From the NCBI RefSeq assembly GCF_005519465.1, contig NZ_CP027858.1, forward strand, positions 3,100,001 through 3,164,000: a DNA stretch of 64,000 nt. Reading direction: 5' to 3'. Numbering within the stretch: the stretch's first letter is position 1; every line of letters begins with the position of its first letter. The notes beneath the pieces were generated by a model. That model did no database searches, was not told where the DNA came from, and saw only the letters and a program-made list of their open reading frames with translations. The translations under genes were made by a program, and so were the position numbers. The DNA comes from Streptomyces clavuligerus. Its GTDB lineage: Bacteria > Actinomycetota > Actinomycetes > Streptomycetales > Streptomycetaceae. Positions 16,177-26,174 of the stretch are shown here, piece by piece.

Positions 16177-17079
16177 TCAGGCCCAGGGGGTGCCGGTGAG
16201 CATCTCGTACGCCTCCAGGTACTTCGCCCGGGTCGCCGCGACCACCTCGTCCGGGAGCGCGGGCGGCGGCTGCTCACCGCGGCGGTCCCAGCCGGAGGCC
16301 GGGGAGGTCAGCCAGTCGCGCACATACTGCTTGTCGTACGAGGGCTGGGGGCGGCCCGGCTGCCAGGAGGCCGCGGGCCAGAAGCGGGACGAGTCCGGCG
16401 TCAGCACCTCGTCGGCGATGACGAGGGTGCCGTCCTCGGTGTGCCCGAACTCGAACTTGGTGTCCGCGAGGATGATCCCCCGGTCCCGGGCGATGTCCCG
16501 GGCCCGGCCGTAGACGGCGAGGGTCGTCTGCCGCAGCACGGCCGCCGTCTCGGCGCCGACCTGCCGGGCCACCTCCTCGTAGGTGACGTTCTCGTCGTGG
16601 TCTCCGACGGCCGCCTTGGTGGCGGGGGTGAAGATCGGCGCGGGGAGTTCGGAGCCGTCCGACAGCCCCTCGGGGAGCGTGATCCCGCAGACCGTGCGGG
16701 ACTCGTCGTACTCGACGAGGCCGGAGCCGGTCAGATAGCCGCGGGCCACGCACTCGACGGGGACCATCCGCAGCGAACGGCAGACGAGGGTGCGGCCCTC
16801 CCAGTCGGCGGGCGCGCCATCGGGAAGGTCGGTCGAGACGACATGGTGCGGAACGAGGTCCGCGAGCCGGTCGAACCACCAGAGGGAGAGCCGGGTGAGG
16901 ACCCGGCCCTTGTCGGGGATCTCGCTGGGCAGCACCCAGTCATAGGCGGAGATACGGTCGCTGGCGACCATGATCAGATCGCCCGCCTCGTTCCGGTAGA
17001 GATCACGCACCTTGCCGGTGTGCAGATGCAGCAGGCCGGGAACCTGCTGCGGTTCGGGCTTTTCTACGAATCCGGACAC
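16177..17079 (-). CDS. purC: Phosphoribosylaminoimidazole-succinocarboxamide synthase (SAICAR synthetase)
   Basis: A 300-residue protein that joins CAIR and aspartate with ATP. Motifs include LHTGKVRDLY near the N-terminus, VASDRISAYDWVLPSEIPDKG, VPVECVARGYLTGSG and LADTKFEFG, all diagnostic of PurC. The GTG at 17079 (VSGFVEKPE) has a GGGGAGG Shine-Dalgarno and fits homologues; the frame is open to 17163 but without family similarity. It is the longer (~300 aa) SAICAR synthetase type. Monocistronic on the minus strand. Confidence 0.97.
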   Translation of the reverse strand: MSGFVEKPEPQQVPGLLHLHTGKVRDLYRNEAGDLIMVASDRISAYDWVLPSEIPDKGRVLTRLSLWWFDRLADLVPHHVVSTDLPDGAPADWEGRTLVCRSLRMVPVECVARGYLTGSGLVEYDESRTVCGITLPEGLSDGSELPAPIFTPATKAAVGDHDENVTYEEVARQVGAETAAVLRQTTLAVYGRARDIARDRGIILADTKFEFGHTEDGTLVIADEVLTPDSSRFWPAASWQPGRPQPSYDKQYVRDWLTSPASGWDRRGEQPPPALPDEVVAATRAKYLEAYEMLTGTPWA

Positions 17080-17208
17080 GGCGCCTCCCCGTGGTTCTGA
17101 ACGACTGGTGCCGATTCTCTCGTACCCGGGGACGACCGCTCGGGCGGGGCCCTCGGAGGCCACCGGGGCGGTCGGCCCGGCGGCCCGCCGGGCCGCAGCG
17201 GCGGGGGC

Positions 17209-18663
17209 TCAGTCCCGTTTGCAGATGCGGTCGAGGAGGTTGGCGGTGGCCCGCTGGACACGGGGGTCGACATGGCCGGGCCGGTCGAGCGCGGGCGACC
17301 AGGCGAAGGTGCCGGAGGCGAAGACCAGGGCCCCGGACGGCGCGCGGTAGAGGGAGGTCTCCTGGTGCCGGGTCGTCCCCCTGGCGTCCCGGTACGGGGA
17401 GTGGGCGAGCAGGATGCGGCGCAGATGCGGGGGAAGCGAGGTGCGGGGGAAGTAGCGGTCGGCCTCGCCCGCGACCAGGCCGGGCAGTTCGTCGCCCTCC
17501 CCCGCGCCGGTGGATTCCCAGAGCCAGTGGTCGGCGTTGCGTACGACCATGGGGTGCGGCTCGGGGACCCGGCCCGCGTACTGGATGCCGAGCAGATGCT
17601 GTTCGGCGCGGTCCGCCTCCCGCCAGAGCGCGGACTTCCCGGGGCCGCGCCGTTTGCGGCAGGTGAGCAGCCGGTCGGGCACCCCGGACGGGGACGGGGA
17701 GAGTTCCACCTGCCAGTACATGGTGTTCGCGGAGAGGAAGACCAGGGAGGTGCCCTGGTCGCGGGCGGCCTCGACGGTCCGGCGCATGGGGATGGACCAG
17801 TACTCGTCGTGACCGGGGAAGACCAGTCCCCGGTAGCGGCTGGGGTCGACCCGTCCGGCGTGCAGATCGCGGGCGTCGGCGTAGGCGAGGTCGTAGCCGT
17901 ACCGCTCGGCCCAGCGGACGAAGTCGTAGGCGTGGCCGATGTGGAGCGGCAGCCCGGCGCCCGCGTAGGGGCGGTCGAACGAGACGGTGACGGCGGCCTC
18001 CCGCTCCCCGAGGAGACGGCCCCGGCCGTCCCAGGCGTGGTAGAAGCTGGCGCCGGTACGGCCGTCCTCCGGGTAGAGGTTGTACGACTGCCAGGTGATG
18101 TCCGGGAGCAGGAGCAGCAGATCGGCGGGGCCGTTGTCGCGGACCGTGAAGGGGATGTGGGAGCGGTAGCCGTTGGCCGTGGTGAGGACGGCGACATAGG
18201 CGCCGATCGACCAGTACGACGGGATCTGGAGCCGCCAGGAGAGCCACCAGTGGTGGCAGGAGACGGTGCGGTTGGCGGTGAGCGGCGGCGGCTGGACGAT
18301 GCCGGAGAGGCGGGGACTCGTGGTGACCTTCGTCGCGCCGTGGCCCGCGTAGTGGCCGATGCGGTAGACGTCGATCGAGAACTGCTGCGGCGGGTCCACG
18401 GTCACATGGAAGTCGATCGACTCGCCGGGGGCGACGGCTCCGGCCGAGGCGAAGCCCTTGATCTGGCGGTTCACATCGTTGGCGCTGCGGGGGCCCCGGC
18501 AACCGGGCCGCTCCGGCTCGGCGTACCAGGGGATGAGGCGGCCGGTGTCGGAGAAGTAGTGCTCGTTCCCCCGCAGCCAGGGCAGGGGGCCCTGCCCGAA
18601 GGGGTCCGACACGGCATGGGCGAGGGCGCCCGACTCCCATCGGCTGATGTGCTCCGCCCCCAT
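17209..18663 (-). CDS. N,N-dimethylformamidase beta-subunit-like protein
   Basis: A 484-residue protein resembling the C-terminal domain of the dimethylformamidase large subunit (DMFA2_C-like). Recognisable pieces are IGHYAGHGATKV, the FTVRDNGPADLLLLLPDITWQSYNLY region, and VFPGHDEYWSIPMRRTVEAARDQGTSLVFLSANTMYWQVE, which holds the conserved HDEYW and N-x-M-Y-W signatures. No signal peptide. Such proteins are common next to purC/purD in streptomycetes and have no proven substrate there; amidase activity is family-based inference. The ATG at 18663 (MGAEHISRWESG) is the likely start. Confidence 0.75.
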   Translation of the reverse strand: MGAEHISRWESGALAHAVSDPFGQGPLPWLRGNEHYFSDTGRLIPWYAEPERPGCRGPRSANDVNRQIKGFASAGAVAPGESIDFHVTVDPPQQFSIDVYRIGHYAGHGATKVTTSPRLSGIVQPPPLTANRTVSCHHWWLSWRLQIPSYWSIGAYVAVLTTANGYRSHIPFTVRDNGPADLLLLLPDITWQSYNLYPEDGRTGASFYHAWDGRGRLLGEREAAVTVSFDRPYAGAGLPLHIGHAYDFVRWAERYGYDLAYADARDLHAGRVDPSRYRGLVFPGHDEYWSIPMRRTVEAARDQGTSLVFLSANTMYWQVELSPSPSGVPDRLLTCRKRRGPGKSALWREADRAEQHLLGIQYAGRVPEPHPMVVRNADHWLWESTGAGEGDELPGLVAGEADRYFPRTSLPPHLRRILLAHSPYRDARGTTRHQETSLYRAPSGALVFASGTFAWSPALDRPGHVDPRVQRATANLLDRICKRD

Positions 18664-19241
18664 ACGCCCTCCCCGGTGCCCCCGGACACATGTGATGCGC
18701 CGTTCAACCGACGCCGAGGCTCCAGCACATCACATAACGCATGCGAGCGGTCACCCTTCGTCGCGAATTGGTACGGGCGTGACCGATTCACGGGGGTCGG
18801 TTTCACGGGGCGCGAAGCCGTGGAAGTGCGCAAACGCACGGACCGTGGCGGAACGGTGCGCGCCGGGGCGCCGGGGCGTGGGGGTGCGCGGAGGCACGGA
18901 CGCGGGGCTCCGGGGGCTCAGCGGCGCGCAGGCGCGGAGCACCGACGCGGCGAGACAAGCGGGGCGGGGGGCTGGGCCGGGGCGGCTTCGGGTGAGGGCG
19001 CGGACCGCCGCCGGGGAGGGGCCGGGCGCGGGTGGGGCCGCGTCCTGGGGCGGCTCGGGCGGACGTGCAGTCCGCGGAGCGAGGCGGCCGGGCGGGCGTG
19101 GCGGTGGTGCGGAGCGAGACGGCCCAGGGACGGGCGGGCCCGGGGCGCGGGTGCGAGTGGTCCCCCGGGGGGCGGGTGCGGGTGCGTGGGGGAGGCGGGT
19201 GCGTGGGGGCGGGCGCGTGGGGGCGGGCGCGTGGGGGCGGG
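18664..19241. other. Intergenic region, GC-rich
   Basis: 578 bp between the start of the formamidase-like gene and the end of the membrane protein gene. It must hold the former's promoter (a less GC-rich stretch at about 18690-18790). I see no convincing gene: open frames here are shadows with repeated Arg/Gly/Ala. The right end holds tandem GC repeats. Confidence 0.6.
19197..19241. repeat. Three tandem copies of a 14-bp GC-rich unit
   Basis: The unit GCGCGTGGGGGCGG occurs three times in succession, directly after the end of the 565-residue protein gene. Its purine-rich strand carries runs of five G. Confidence 0.7.
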
Positions 19242-20939
19242 TCAGACCAGCCGGACGGGTTTCTCCGCGCGGACGCCCACCCCGGCGAGCCAGGCGCGCA
19301 GCGGCCTCGGGTCGCCGTCCTCGGTGAGGCTCAGCACCGGCGGGATCAGGTCGGGGCAGCGCTCGCCGCGGATCAGCAGTGTGGGCCCGTCCAGCCAGTC
19401 GAGCCCCGGCACGGCACCGGCGGTGTCGACCGCCGCGCAGCACACCATCGCGGTGACGTGGTCCGCGAGCAGTTCCCGCCCGGTCCGCGGCGGCTGGAGC
19501 GGGAAGAGGGGCAGCGGGTCCGCGCCCCAGCCGATGAGCGCGTCGTCCTGGCTCTTGGCGACGGGTGCCGCCGCGGCACCCGCGCCCACCCCGGCCCCGA
19601 CGCGCTGGCGGGACGCCTCCTCGCGGGCGAGTGCCGCGCTGATCCCGGCCGCCAGATTCTCCCCGGCGTCCTCGCCGGTCTCGGCGAGGACGTTCATCAC
19701 CCGGGCGAGGGTGGGGCCGCCGGGCCCGTCCGAGGGGGCCGTGCCGAGCTCGTCCAGGACCCGGTGGAGGCGGGCGGCCTCCGTGCGCCACTTCCGGTCG
19801 ACGACTTCCTCCGGGTACTGCTGCCAGTCCACCGGGGACCAACTCGCCCCGGTCTCGGCGGGCCCTCCGTGGAACAGCCGCGCGGCCAGCAGGGACGCGG
19901 CCTCGTCGATCAGTCCGGGCTCTTCGAGGAGATCGCAGGCGGGCCGCTCCCCGAGCCGGGAGGCGAAGCCCTCGGCGAGCCGGTCCCTGCGGGACAGCTC
20001 GGTGAGGGCGGAGACGACGCCCGCGTCCAGCCGGGAGGGCCAGCGGCCCATCCGCCAGGCGGGCAGCGCCACCCGGGTCAGCAGCCGGTCCCAGCCCGCG
20101 TAGGCGAGGCCGACCTGCTCCTGGGCGACGATCCGCAGTCCGTAGTCCACCGCCTGGGCCCGCTCGGAGGCAGCGGCGGCGACTCCGCGCTCCATCTCCC
20201 CCGCGTAGCTCTGGCAACTGTGGAGCAGCAGCCGGGCGATCCTGCCCACCAGGCCGAGCACCGGTCCGCGCAGATACCGCAGGGGGCCGCGCGGGCCCGG
20301 GGAGGCGGCCACGGCGACGGCGGCGTCGAGCCCGCGGACGAAACGGCGGGCGGCGGCTATGTCGGGGTGGGCGGAGGGCGCCGTTCCCGCGACGACGGGC
20401 GCGAGCAGGGCCCTCAGCTCGGCCACCCGCATCCACCACAGGAAGGGTGAGCCGATCACCAGGACGGGGGCCTCGGTGCTCCGTCTGCGGCGGCGGCCCC
20501 GTATCGCCTGGGGTATCGCATGGGCCGGATGGGTGCGGTCCTCAAGCCAGCTGTCGCAGTCGGGGGTGAGCGCGAGCGCGGAGGGCGCCGGTACGTCGAG
20601 ACGCTCGGCCAAATCCCTGACCAGGCGATACAGATCCGGGGCCGCACGCTCCGGCAGTTCGACGGTGGGGCTCAGGGCGGGCGACGCCCGGACGATGACA
20701 GCGGCGACGACGGCCGCGACCAGCAGTACCGCCACGGCCGCGCTCCCGGCGATCCAGCGCAGCACGTCCCAGCCGGCCCCGCGCATATGGCCGGTGGAGT
20801 CTCCCGTGAGCAGCACGATGGTGACCGCCGCGGGCAGCAGGGCGACCGCGAGTGCTCTGCTGCGGACACGCAGCACGGCGAGCGCCCGCGAGCGTGCGGC
20901 CTGGGCGCCGATGGAATCACCGATCCCGTTGACGGACAC
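19242..20939 (-). CDS. Membrane protein, possible degenerate M48-like domain
   Basis: A 565-residue protein of unknown function. Two hydrophobic segments lie near residues 28-45 and 62-85 (LAVALLPAAVTIVLLTG and GSAAVAVLLVAAVVAAVIV), followed by a large soluble part. The order (two N-terminal TMs, then LPERAAPDLYRLVRDLAERLDVPAPSALAL, then PVLVIGSPFLWWMRVAELRALLAPVVAGT) recalls M48 metallopeptidases, but the HExxH zinc motif is replaced by APVVAGT, so it is unlikely to be an active peptidase. Family resemblance is my inference. It sits between purD and the formamidase-like gene, where streptomycetes often carry such a protein. A monocistronic minus-strand unit with its promoter in the 20940-21100 region. 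Confidence 0.65.
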   Translation of the reverse strand: MSVNGIGDSIGAQAARSRALAVLRVRSRALAVALLPAAVTIVLLTGDSTGHMRGAGWDVLRWIAGSAAVAVLLVAAVVAAVIVRASPALSPTVELPERAAPDLYRLVRDLAERLDVPAPSALALTPDCDSWLEDRTHPAHAIPQAIRGRRRRRSTEAPVLVIGSPFLWWMRVAELRALLAPVVAGTAPSAHPDIAAARRFVRGLDAAVAVAASPGPRGPLRYLRGPVLGLVGRIARLLLHSCQSYAGEMERGVAAAASERAQAVDYGLRIVAQEQVGLAYAGWDRLLTRVALPAWRMGRWPSRLDAGVVSALTELSRRDRLAEGFASRLGERPACDLLEEPGLIDEAASLLAARLFHGGPAETGASWSPVDWQQYPEEVVDRKWRTEAARLHRVLDELGTAPSDGPGGPTLARVMNVLAETGEDAGENLAAGISAALAREEASRQRVGAGVGAGAAAAPVAKSQDDALIGWGADPLPLFPLQPPRTGRELLADHVTAMVCCAAVDTAGAVPGLDWLDGPTLLIRGERCPDLIPPVLSLTEDGDPRPLRAWLAGVGVRAEKPVRLV

Positions 20940-21603
20940 GGCCGGTCCTCACCTCCTCTGCCCTGCGTCGGTGTTGGTCACTCCCCCACTGTGGCACCCG
21001 TCACTGACATCGCAATGCCGGTGGGCCAAGTGCCGGAACGCCTGCGCCGCACCCTAGTTGGGGCTGTGGCAGCCGTCATCCGGATGGCTCAGTCGTCACC
21101 CGATGGAATGGCATTGGCCAATGGTGATGACGGATGGCGGGCGTCGCTGGTTCACGTATGCGCCACAGGTGTACTGGAGCCACACTGAAGCGCCACGGGA
21201 GCGTCACGGTAGTGGGGAGGATGAAGCCTCACGGGTTGCTTTGTGCCGCATGAACCCCATGGGCCACTTGCTTTTCTCGGGGCTCCTGGAGCTGTCGAGA
21301 GCATGTCGACCCCGGGCGTCACGAACGTCCCACCGGGGTCACCGGGGGCCGTCAACAGGCCCGCGGAGGGGGTTCCGGGCGGCGCACCCGCGTACGGCCG
21401 CCGCGGACGCCGGGAAGCCCGGAGGGGATCTCCGCCGGGGCGGCCCGGGACAGCGTTCAGGGGTGTACCCCGTACGAGTACACCCCTGATCCACCGGCCG
21501 GGCCCGGCCGGTGTCCGGCCAGGCCCGGTTCCTGTGTCATGTCGCGGCGCCGTTGCCGTCCGCGTCTGCCGCTGTGCCGCTGTGCCGTGTCGCGGTGCCC
21601 CGC
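20940..21603. other. Non-coding region with several palindromes
   Basis: 664 bp between the 3' end of purD and the start of the membrane protein gene. It contains CATCCGGATG (21077-21086), CATTGGCCAATG (21112-21123), repeated ATGG/CCAT words, and a 10-bp perfect stem at 21458-21488. Open frames across it have poor third-position GC, so I do not call a gene. It should carry the promoter of the membrane protein gene and the purD terminator. Confidence 0.5.
21458..21488. terminator. Hairpin downstream of purD
   Basis: CAGGGGTGTA pairs perfectly with TACACCCCTG across an 11-nt loop. It lies about 116 bp past the purD stop on the minus strand. No T-run follows, so a terminator role is likely but not certain. 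Confidence 0.5.
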
Positions 21604-22854
<1,251 letters not shown>

Positions 22855-22912
22855 GGCGTCAGCCTAACCGGCGCCGTCCGCGGTCCTGTACTCCCCTCCT
22901 AAGGACCACCGG

Positions 22913-25072
22913 CTACTCGTTCGTATATTCCTCCACAACCGTGGCTCCCAGCTCACGCACGATGAGGTCGTGCCCGGAGAGCGCGGAGTCGACGAGGTCC
23001 GGGTCGTCGTCCTCCGGCATGTCGTCCTCGGGGGAGACCGGCGGCGGGGTGTGGACCGGCCGCGGGGCCGGGGCGGCGGACGGTGCCTGGGGCGGAGCCG
23101 CGGCGGGGGCCGCCGGGGCGGCGGGCCGGGCCGCGGCGGGCGGCGGGGCCGGTGTCTGGGGTGCTGCGGCCTGATAGGGGCGACCGGCGGCGGGGGGCGC
23201 CGGGGCGCCGACCCCGCCCGAGGGGTCGATGATCGCCTCGATCTTCCACTGCACATGGAACTGCTCGGAGAGCGCCTGCCTCAGCACTTCCTCGCTGCCG
23301 CTGCTGCTGAAGGTGTCGCGGGCCCCCGCGTTGAGGAAGCCGATCTGGAGGGTGGTGCCGTCGAACCCGGCGACCTGGGAGTTCTGGCTCAGCAGAATCC
23401 AGGTGAAGCGACGGCGGTTCTTCACGGCCTCCAGGACGTCCGGCCACATGCCGCGCACCTGGGCGGCGCCCTGGGCCGCTCCCGGGGCCGGGGCGGCGGC
23501 GGGGGCCGCCTGCGGCTGCGGAGCGGCGGGGGCCGCCGGAGCGGGTGCGGCGGGCCGGGGGGCCTGGCCGGGCGTGGAGGCGGTGGGCCAGCCACCGGGC
23601 CGCCGCTCGGCGGCCGTGGCGGCCGGCGGCTCCGGAGCCGCCGGGGAAGCGCCCGCGGGGGCGGCGGTGGGCCAGCTTCCGGGGCGGGCACCCGGGGCCT
23701 GCTGCGGAGCGGTGCCCTCGGTCGGCTGCGGGGCGGCGGGCGCGACCGGGGCGGTGGCCGCCGGGGGCGCGGGCGGCTGCGCCGGGGCGGCGACGGGGCC
23801 GTCCGGTCCCGGCATGTGGGGGGCGGCGCCCGGACCGGGGATGTACCCCATCGCGGGGGCGCCGGACCCGGGGAAGGTCACGGCCGGTGCCGCCGGGGCG
23901 GCGGCCGTGAGGGCCGCTCCACGCTCCAGCCGGTCGATCCTGGCCTGGAGCGAACGCTCGTCCCCGAACGCCGCGGGCAGCAGCACCCGCGCACAGATCA
24001 GCTCCAGCTGGAGCCGGGGGGACGTCGCCCCGCGCATCTCCGTCAGCCCCGCGTTGACCAGGTCCGCGGCCCGGCTCAGCTCGGCCGCGCCGAAGGCGGA
24101 CGCCTGCGCCTGCATCCGTTCGACCACATCGACGGGGGCGTCGATCAGCCCCTTCTCGGCCGCGTCCGGCACGGCGGCGAGGATGACGAGATCCCGCAGC
24201 CGCTCCAGGAGGTCCGTGACGAAGCGCCGGGGGTCGTTGCCGCCCTCGATGACCCGGTCGACGACCTCGAAGGCGGCGGCCCCGTCCCCGGTGGCGAACG
24301 CGTCCACGACGGAGTCCAGCAGCGAGCCGTCGGTGTACCCGAGCAGGGCGGTGGCCATGGCATAGGTCACACCCTCGTCGGTGGCGCCCGCCAGCAGCTG
24401 GTCCATGACCGACATCGAGTCCCGCACCGACCCCGCACCGGCCCGCACCACCAGCGGAAGCACTCCGTCCGCGACCGGGATCTTCTCGTGCCCGCACACC
24501 TCGCCCAGGTACTCCCGCAGGGTGCTGGGCGGCACCAGCCGGAACGGGTAGTGGTGGGTCCGCGAACGGATGGTCCCGATGACCTTCTCGGGCTCGGTGG
24601 TGGCGAAGATGAACTTCAGATGCTCCGGCGGCTCCTCGACCACCTTCAGCAGGGCGTTGAAGCCCTGCGGGGTGACCATGTGGGCCTCGTCGATGATGTA
24701 GATCTTGTACCGGCTGCTCGCCGGCCCGAAGAACGCCTTCTCCCGCAGCTCACGGGCGTCGTCCACACCACCGTGAGAAGCGGCGTCGATCTCGATCACA
24801 TCGATCGACCCCGGCCCGTTGCGCGCGAGATCACGGCAGGACAGACACTCCCCGCACGGCGTGGGCGTCGGCCCCTGCTCGCAGTTCAGACAGCGGGCGA
24901 GGATGCGCGCACTGGTCGTCTTGCCGCACCCGCGCGGCCCGCTGAACAGGTACGCGTGATTGACCCGGTTGTTCCGCAGGGCCTGCTGCAACGGGTCGGT
25001 GACATGCTCCTGCCCGATGACCTCGGCGAAGGACTCGGGACGATAGCGGCGGTACAGCGCAAGAGACGACAC
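22913..25072 (-). CDS. dnaX: DNA polymerase III subunits gamma/tau
   Basis: A 719-residue clamp-loader ATPase. The AAA+ domain has Walker A FSGPRGCGKTTS near residue 45, a four-Cys zinc site (CLNCEQGPTPTPCGECLSC) and Walker B IYIIDEAHMV. Domain III follows to about residue 370, then a Pro/Ala-rich linker and a C-terminal tau domain (WPDVLEAVKNRRRFTWILL) that should contact polymerase and helicase. I see no A-rich slippery site, so a separate gamma by frameshifting is not suggested. The GTG at 25072 lacks a Shine-Dalgarno but follows TAACCT by exactly 7 nt, suggesting a leaderless mRNA. The open frame beyond the GTG runs through the SRP RNA gene and is not coding. Confidence 0.95.
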   Translation of the reverse strand: MSSLALYRRYRPESFAEVIGQEHVTDPLQQALRNNRVNHAYLFSGPRGCGKTTSARILARCLNCEQGPTPTPCGECLSCRDLARNGPGSIDVIEIDAASHGGVDDARELREKAFFGPASSRYKIYIIDEAHMVTPQGFNALLKVVEEPPEHLKFIFATTEPEKVIGTIRSRTHHYPFRLVPPSTLREYLGEVCGHEKIPVADGVLPLVVRAGAGSVRDSMSVMDQLLAGATDEGVTYAMATALLGYTDGSLLDSVVDAFATGDGAAAFEVVDRVIEGGNDPRRFVTDLLERLRDLVILAAVPDAAEKGLIDAPVDVVERMQAQASAFGAAELSRAADLVNAGLTEMRGATSPRLQLELICARVLLPAAFGDERSLQARIDRLERGAALTAAAPAAPAVTFPGSGAPAMGYIPGPGAAPHMPGPDGPVAAPAQPPAPPAATAPVAPAAPQPTEGTAPQQAPGARPGSWPTAAPAGASPAAPEPPAATAAERRPGGWPTASTPGQAPRPAAPAPAAPAAPQPQAAPAAAPAPGAAQGAAQVRGMWPDVLEAVKNRRRFTWILLSQNSQVAGFDGTTLQIGFLNAGARDTFSSSGSEEVLRQALSEQFHVQWKIEAIIDPSGGVGAPAPPAAGRPYQAAAPQTPAPPPAAARPAAPAAPAAAPPQAPSAAPAPRPVHTPPPVSPEDDMPEDDDPDLVDSALSGHDLIVRELGATVVEEYTNE

Positions 25073-25079
25073 ATCTACG

Positions 25080-25085
25080 AGGTTA
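25080..25085 (-). promoter_or_regulatory. Predicted -10 element of a leaderless dnaX promoter
   Basis: TAACCT on the minus strand followed by 7 nt and the dnaX GTG at 25072. The -35 region is weak. Same arrangement as at purF and the macro-domain gene. Confidence 0.4.
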
Positions 25086-25179
25086 TCGGCCCCCACCGAC
25101 AACCGTCCCCGGCCCGCTCGCCCCGCGATCACTCCCCCACCGGGCCTCCCGGCCCCGGACCCCGCCCCCCAACGCAAGC

Positions 25180-25267
25180 GCCCCCCACGCACCCGCCAGA
25201 GCCGACCTACCCTTGCTGCCTTCCGGCCCTGGGGGAGTTCAGTCAGATAGCGCCACGTGAGGGGCTC
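25180..25267 (-). ncRNA. ffs: Bacterial small signal recognition particle RNA (4.5S RNA)
   Basis: The minus strand carries the conserved apical SRP motif GGGCCGGAAGGCAGCAAGGG (about 25204-25223), which binds Ffh, flanked by long complementary arms; the ends CCCCTCACG and CGTGGGGG pair. The location, between dnaX and tRNA-Ser, is where streptomycetes encode this RNA. It forms the SRP with Ffh for co-translational targeting. Ends are estimated from pairing and may be off by several bases. Confidence 0.9.
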
Positions 25268-25341
25268 CGCACAGGGTACCCGATCGGCGGGGGTGGGAAC
25301 GAGTTCGCGAGCACTCCTCAACGTCTTGTATTGTTTGCCGC

Positions 25342-25429
25342 GGAGGATTCGCCTAGTGGCCTAGGGCGCACGCTTGGAAAGCGTGTTGGGGGCAACCCCT
25401 CACGAGTTCGAATCTCGTATCCTCCGCCA
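25342..25429 (+). tRNA. tRNA-Ser(GGA)
   Basis: An 88-nt class II tRNA including an encoded CCA: acceptor GGAGGAT/ATCCTCC, anticodon loop with GGA, a long variable arm (TTGGGGGCAACCCCTCA) and T arm with GTTCGAATC. TATTGT at 25329-25334 may be the -10. Its 3' 56 bases are duplicated at 36224, marking it as the integration target of a genomic island. Confidence 0.97.
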
Positions 25430-25489
25430 GTGCCTCACCGGGCACTAACGTCGAAGGGCCCCGCTGCTTGCAGCGGGGCCCTTCGACGT
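25374..25489 (+). repeat. attL: tRNA-Ser 3' end and terminator
   Basis: Matches 36224-36320 plus 37671-37693. The repeat starts in the anticodon loop (TTGGAAA), as is usual for tRNA-targeting tyrosine integrases, and runs through the downstream hairpin. Confidence 0.88.
25448..25489 (+). terminator. tRNA-Ser terminator hairpin (intact copy)
   Basis: A perfect 19-bp stem (ACGTCGAAGGGCCCCGCTG and its complement) with a 4-nt CTTG loop. The same hairpin at the right att site has the IS30-family element inserted exactly in this loop. Confidence 0.85.
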
Positions 25490-25518
25490 GTCTGGACCTC
25501 CGTTGCGCGGGCACAGCC

Positions 25519-25725
25519 ATGGTTCTCCACGGACAGGTTCGAATATTCCCCGTCGACGATCAGGGCACCGGGGTCGCGATCGACGACTGCATCGAGACCA
25601 AGATCCTCCTGGATGACCACCATGAGGCATCCCGGCAACACACGGGCCTCACCAGCCCGAGCCGACTGCTTGAACCGACCAGCGGGGAGGTCGACCGCCA
25701 CTTCATTGCCAGGCGGTCAAAATAG
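25519..25725 (+). CDS. Hypothetical small protein at the left end of the island
   Basis: A 68-residue open frame (MVLHGQVRIFPVDDQGTGVA...HFIARRSK) with high third-position GC over its central part. It begins 30 bp inside attL. No Shine-Dalgarno is evident, and an opposite-strand frame (25435-25701) competes, so this is tentative. It could be the 3' remnant of a larger island gene. I recognise no family. Confidence 0.35.
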   Translation: MVLHGQVRIFPVDDQGTGVAIDDCIETKILLDDHHEASRQHTGLTSPSRLLEPTSGEVDRHFIARRSK

Positions 25726-26080
25726 GACGCCCCCCAGACGCTGCCGAGGTGTTCCGGTCGGGAGCGCGGGTGCACAGCAAGGCGAGCGGGGCCACGTCCT
25801 GCGGCCACATCCACAGCGCCTTGCGACAGGTGGCCCCGGCGTCCTTCATCAGGGTCCATAGGGTCCACCCGGCATCCCGGCCAGCGATCATGGCGCGGAG
25901 AGCCAGTACGTTCCCGAGGAGGGTGAAGGCATGCGGTGAGCGGGGCTCGGCCTTCGCCCAGGTACCGGCGAATCTCAGCCGTGCCCCGGCTTCCGCGAGG
26001 ACCTGGAGGCGGAAGATCCGTCGGTCCCAGTCCGGACCGGTGAAGATCAGCAGGTCGCGCGGGCCTTCCCAGCGGCCCAT
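25703..26080 (-). CDS. Hypothetical protein, possibly N-terminally truncated
   Basis: About 125 residues from the ATG at 26080 (MGRWEGPRDLLIFTGPDWDRRIFRLQVLAEAGARLRFAGTW). Trp/Arg-rich helical repeats suggest a TPR-like fold of the kind seen in streptomycete hypothetical proteins whose N-termini precede this point. The in-frame sequence upstream (RGDDALRRALEDAS) continues the helical pattern without a start codon or Shine-Dalgarno, so the 5' end may be lost. It is divergent from the T-box/AspRS unit. No function assigned. Confidence 0.5.
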   Translation of the reverse strand: MGRWEGPRDLLIFTGPDWDRRIFRLQVLAEAGARLRFAGTWAKAEPRSPHAFTLLGNVLALRAMIAGRDAGWTLWTLMKDAGATCRKALWMWPQDVAPLALLCTRAPDRNTSAASGGRPILTAWQ

Positions 26081-26174
26081 GGAGGCGTCTTCGAGCGCCC
26101 GCCGCAGTGCGTCGTCGCCCCGGGCCGTATGTGATTGCGAGCGCGGTCGCGCGGTCCGTATCCTGCTGGGCAAC

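Noticed and set aside
25435..25701. 88-residue minus-strand frame at the left island end
   Set aside because: Runs through the tRNA-Ser terminator hairpin; codon use no better than the opposite strand.
22970..25861. Very long open frame opposite dnaX
   Set aside because: Antisense shadow of a high-GC gene; it even runs through the SRP RNA and tRNA-Ser, so it cannot be real coding sequence.
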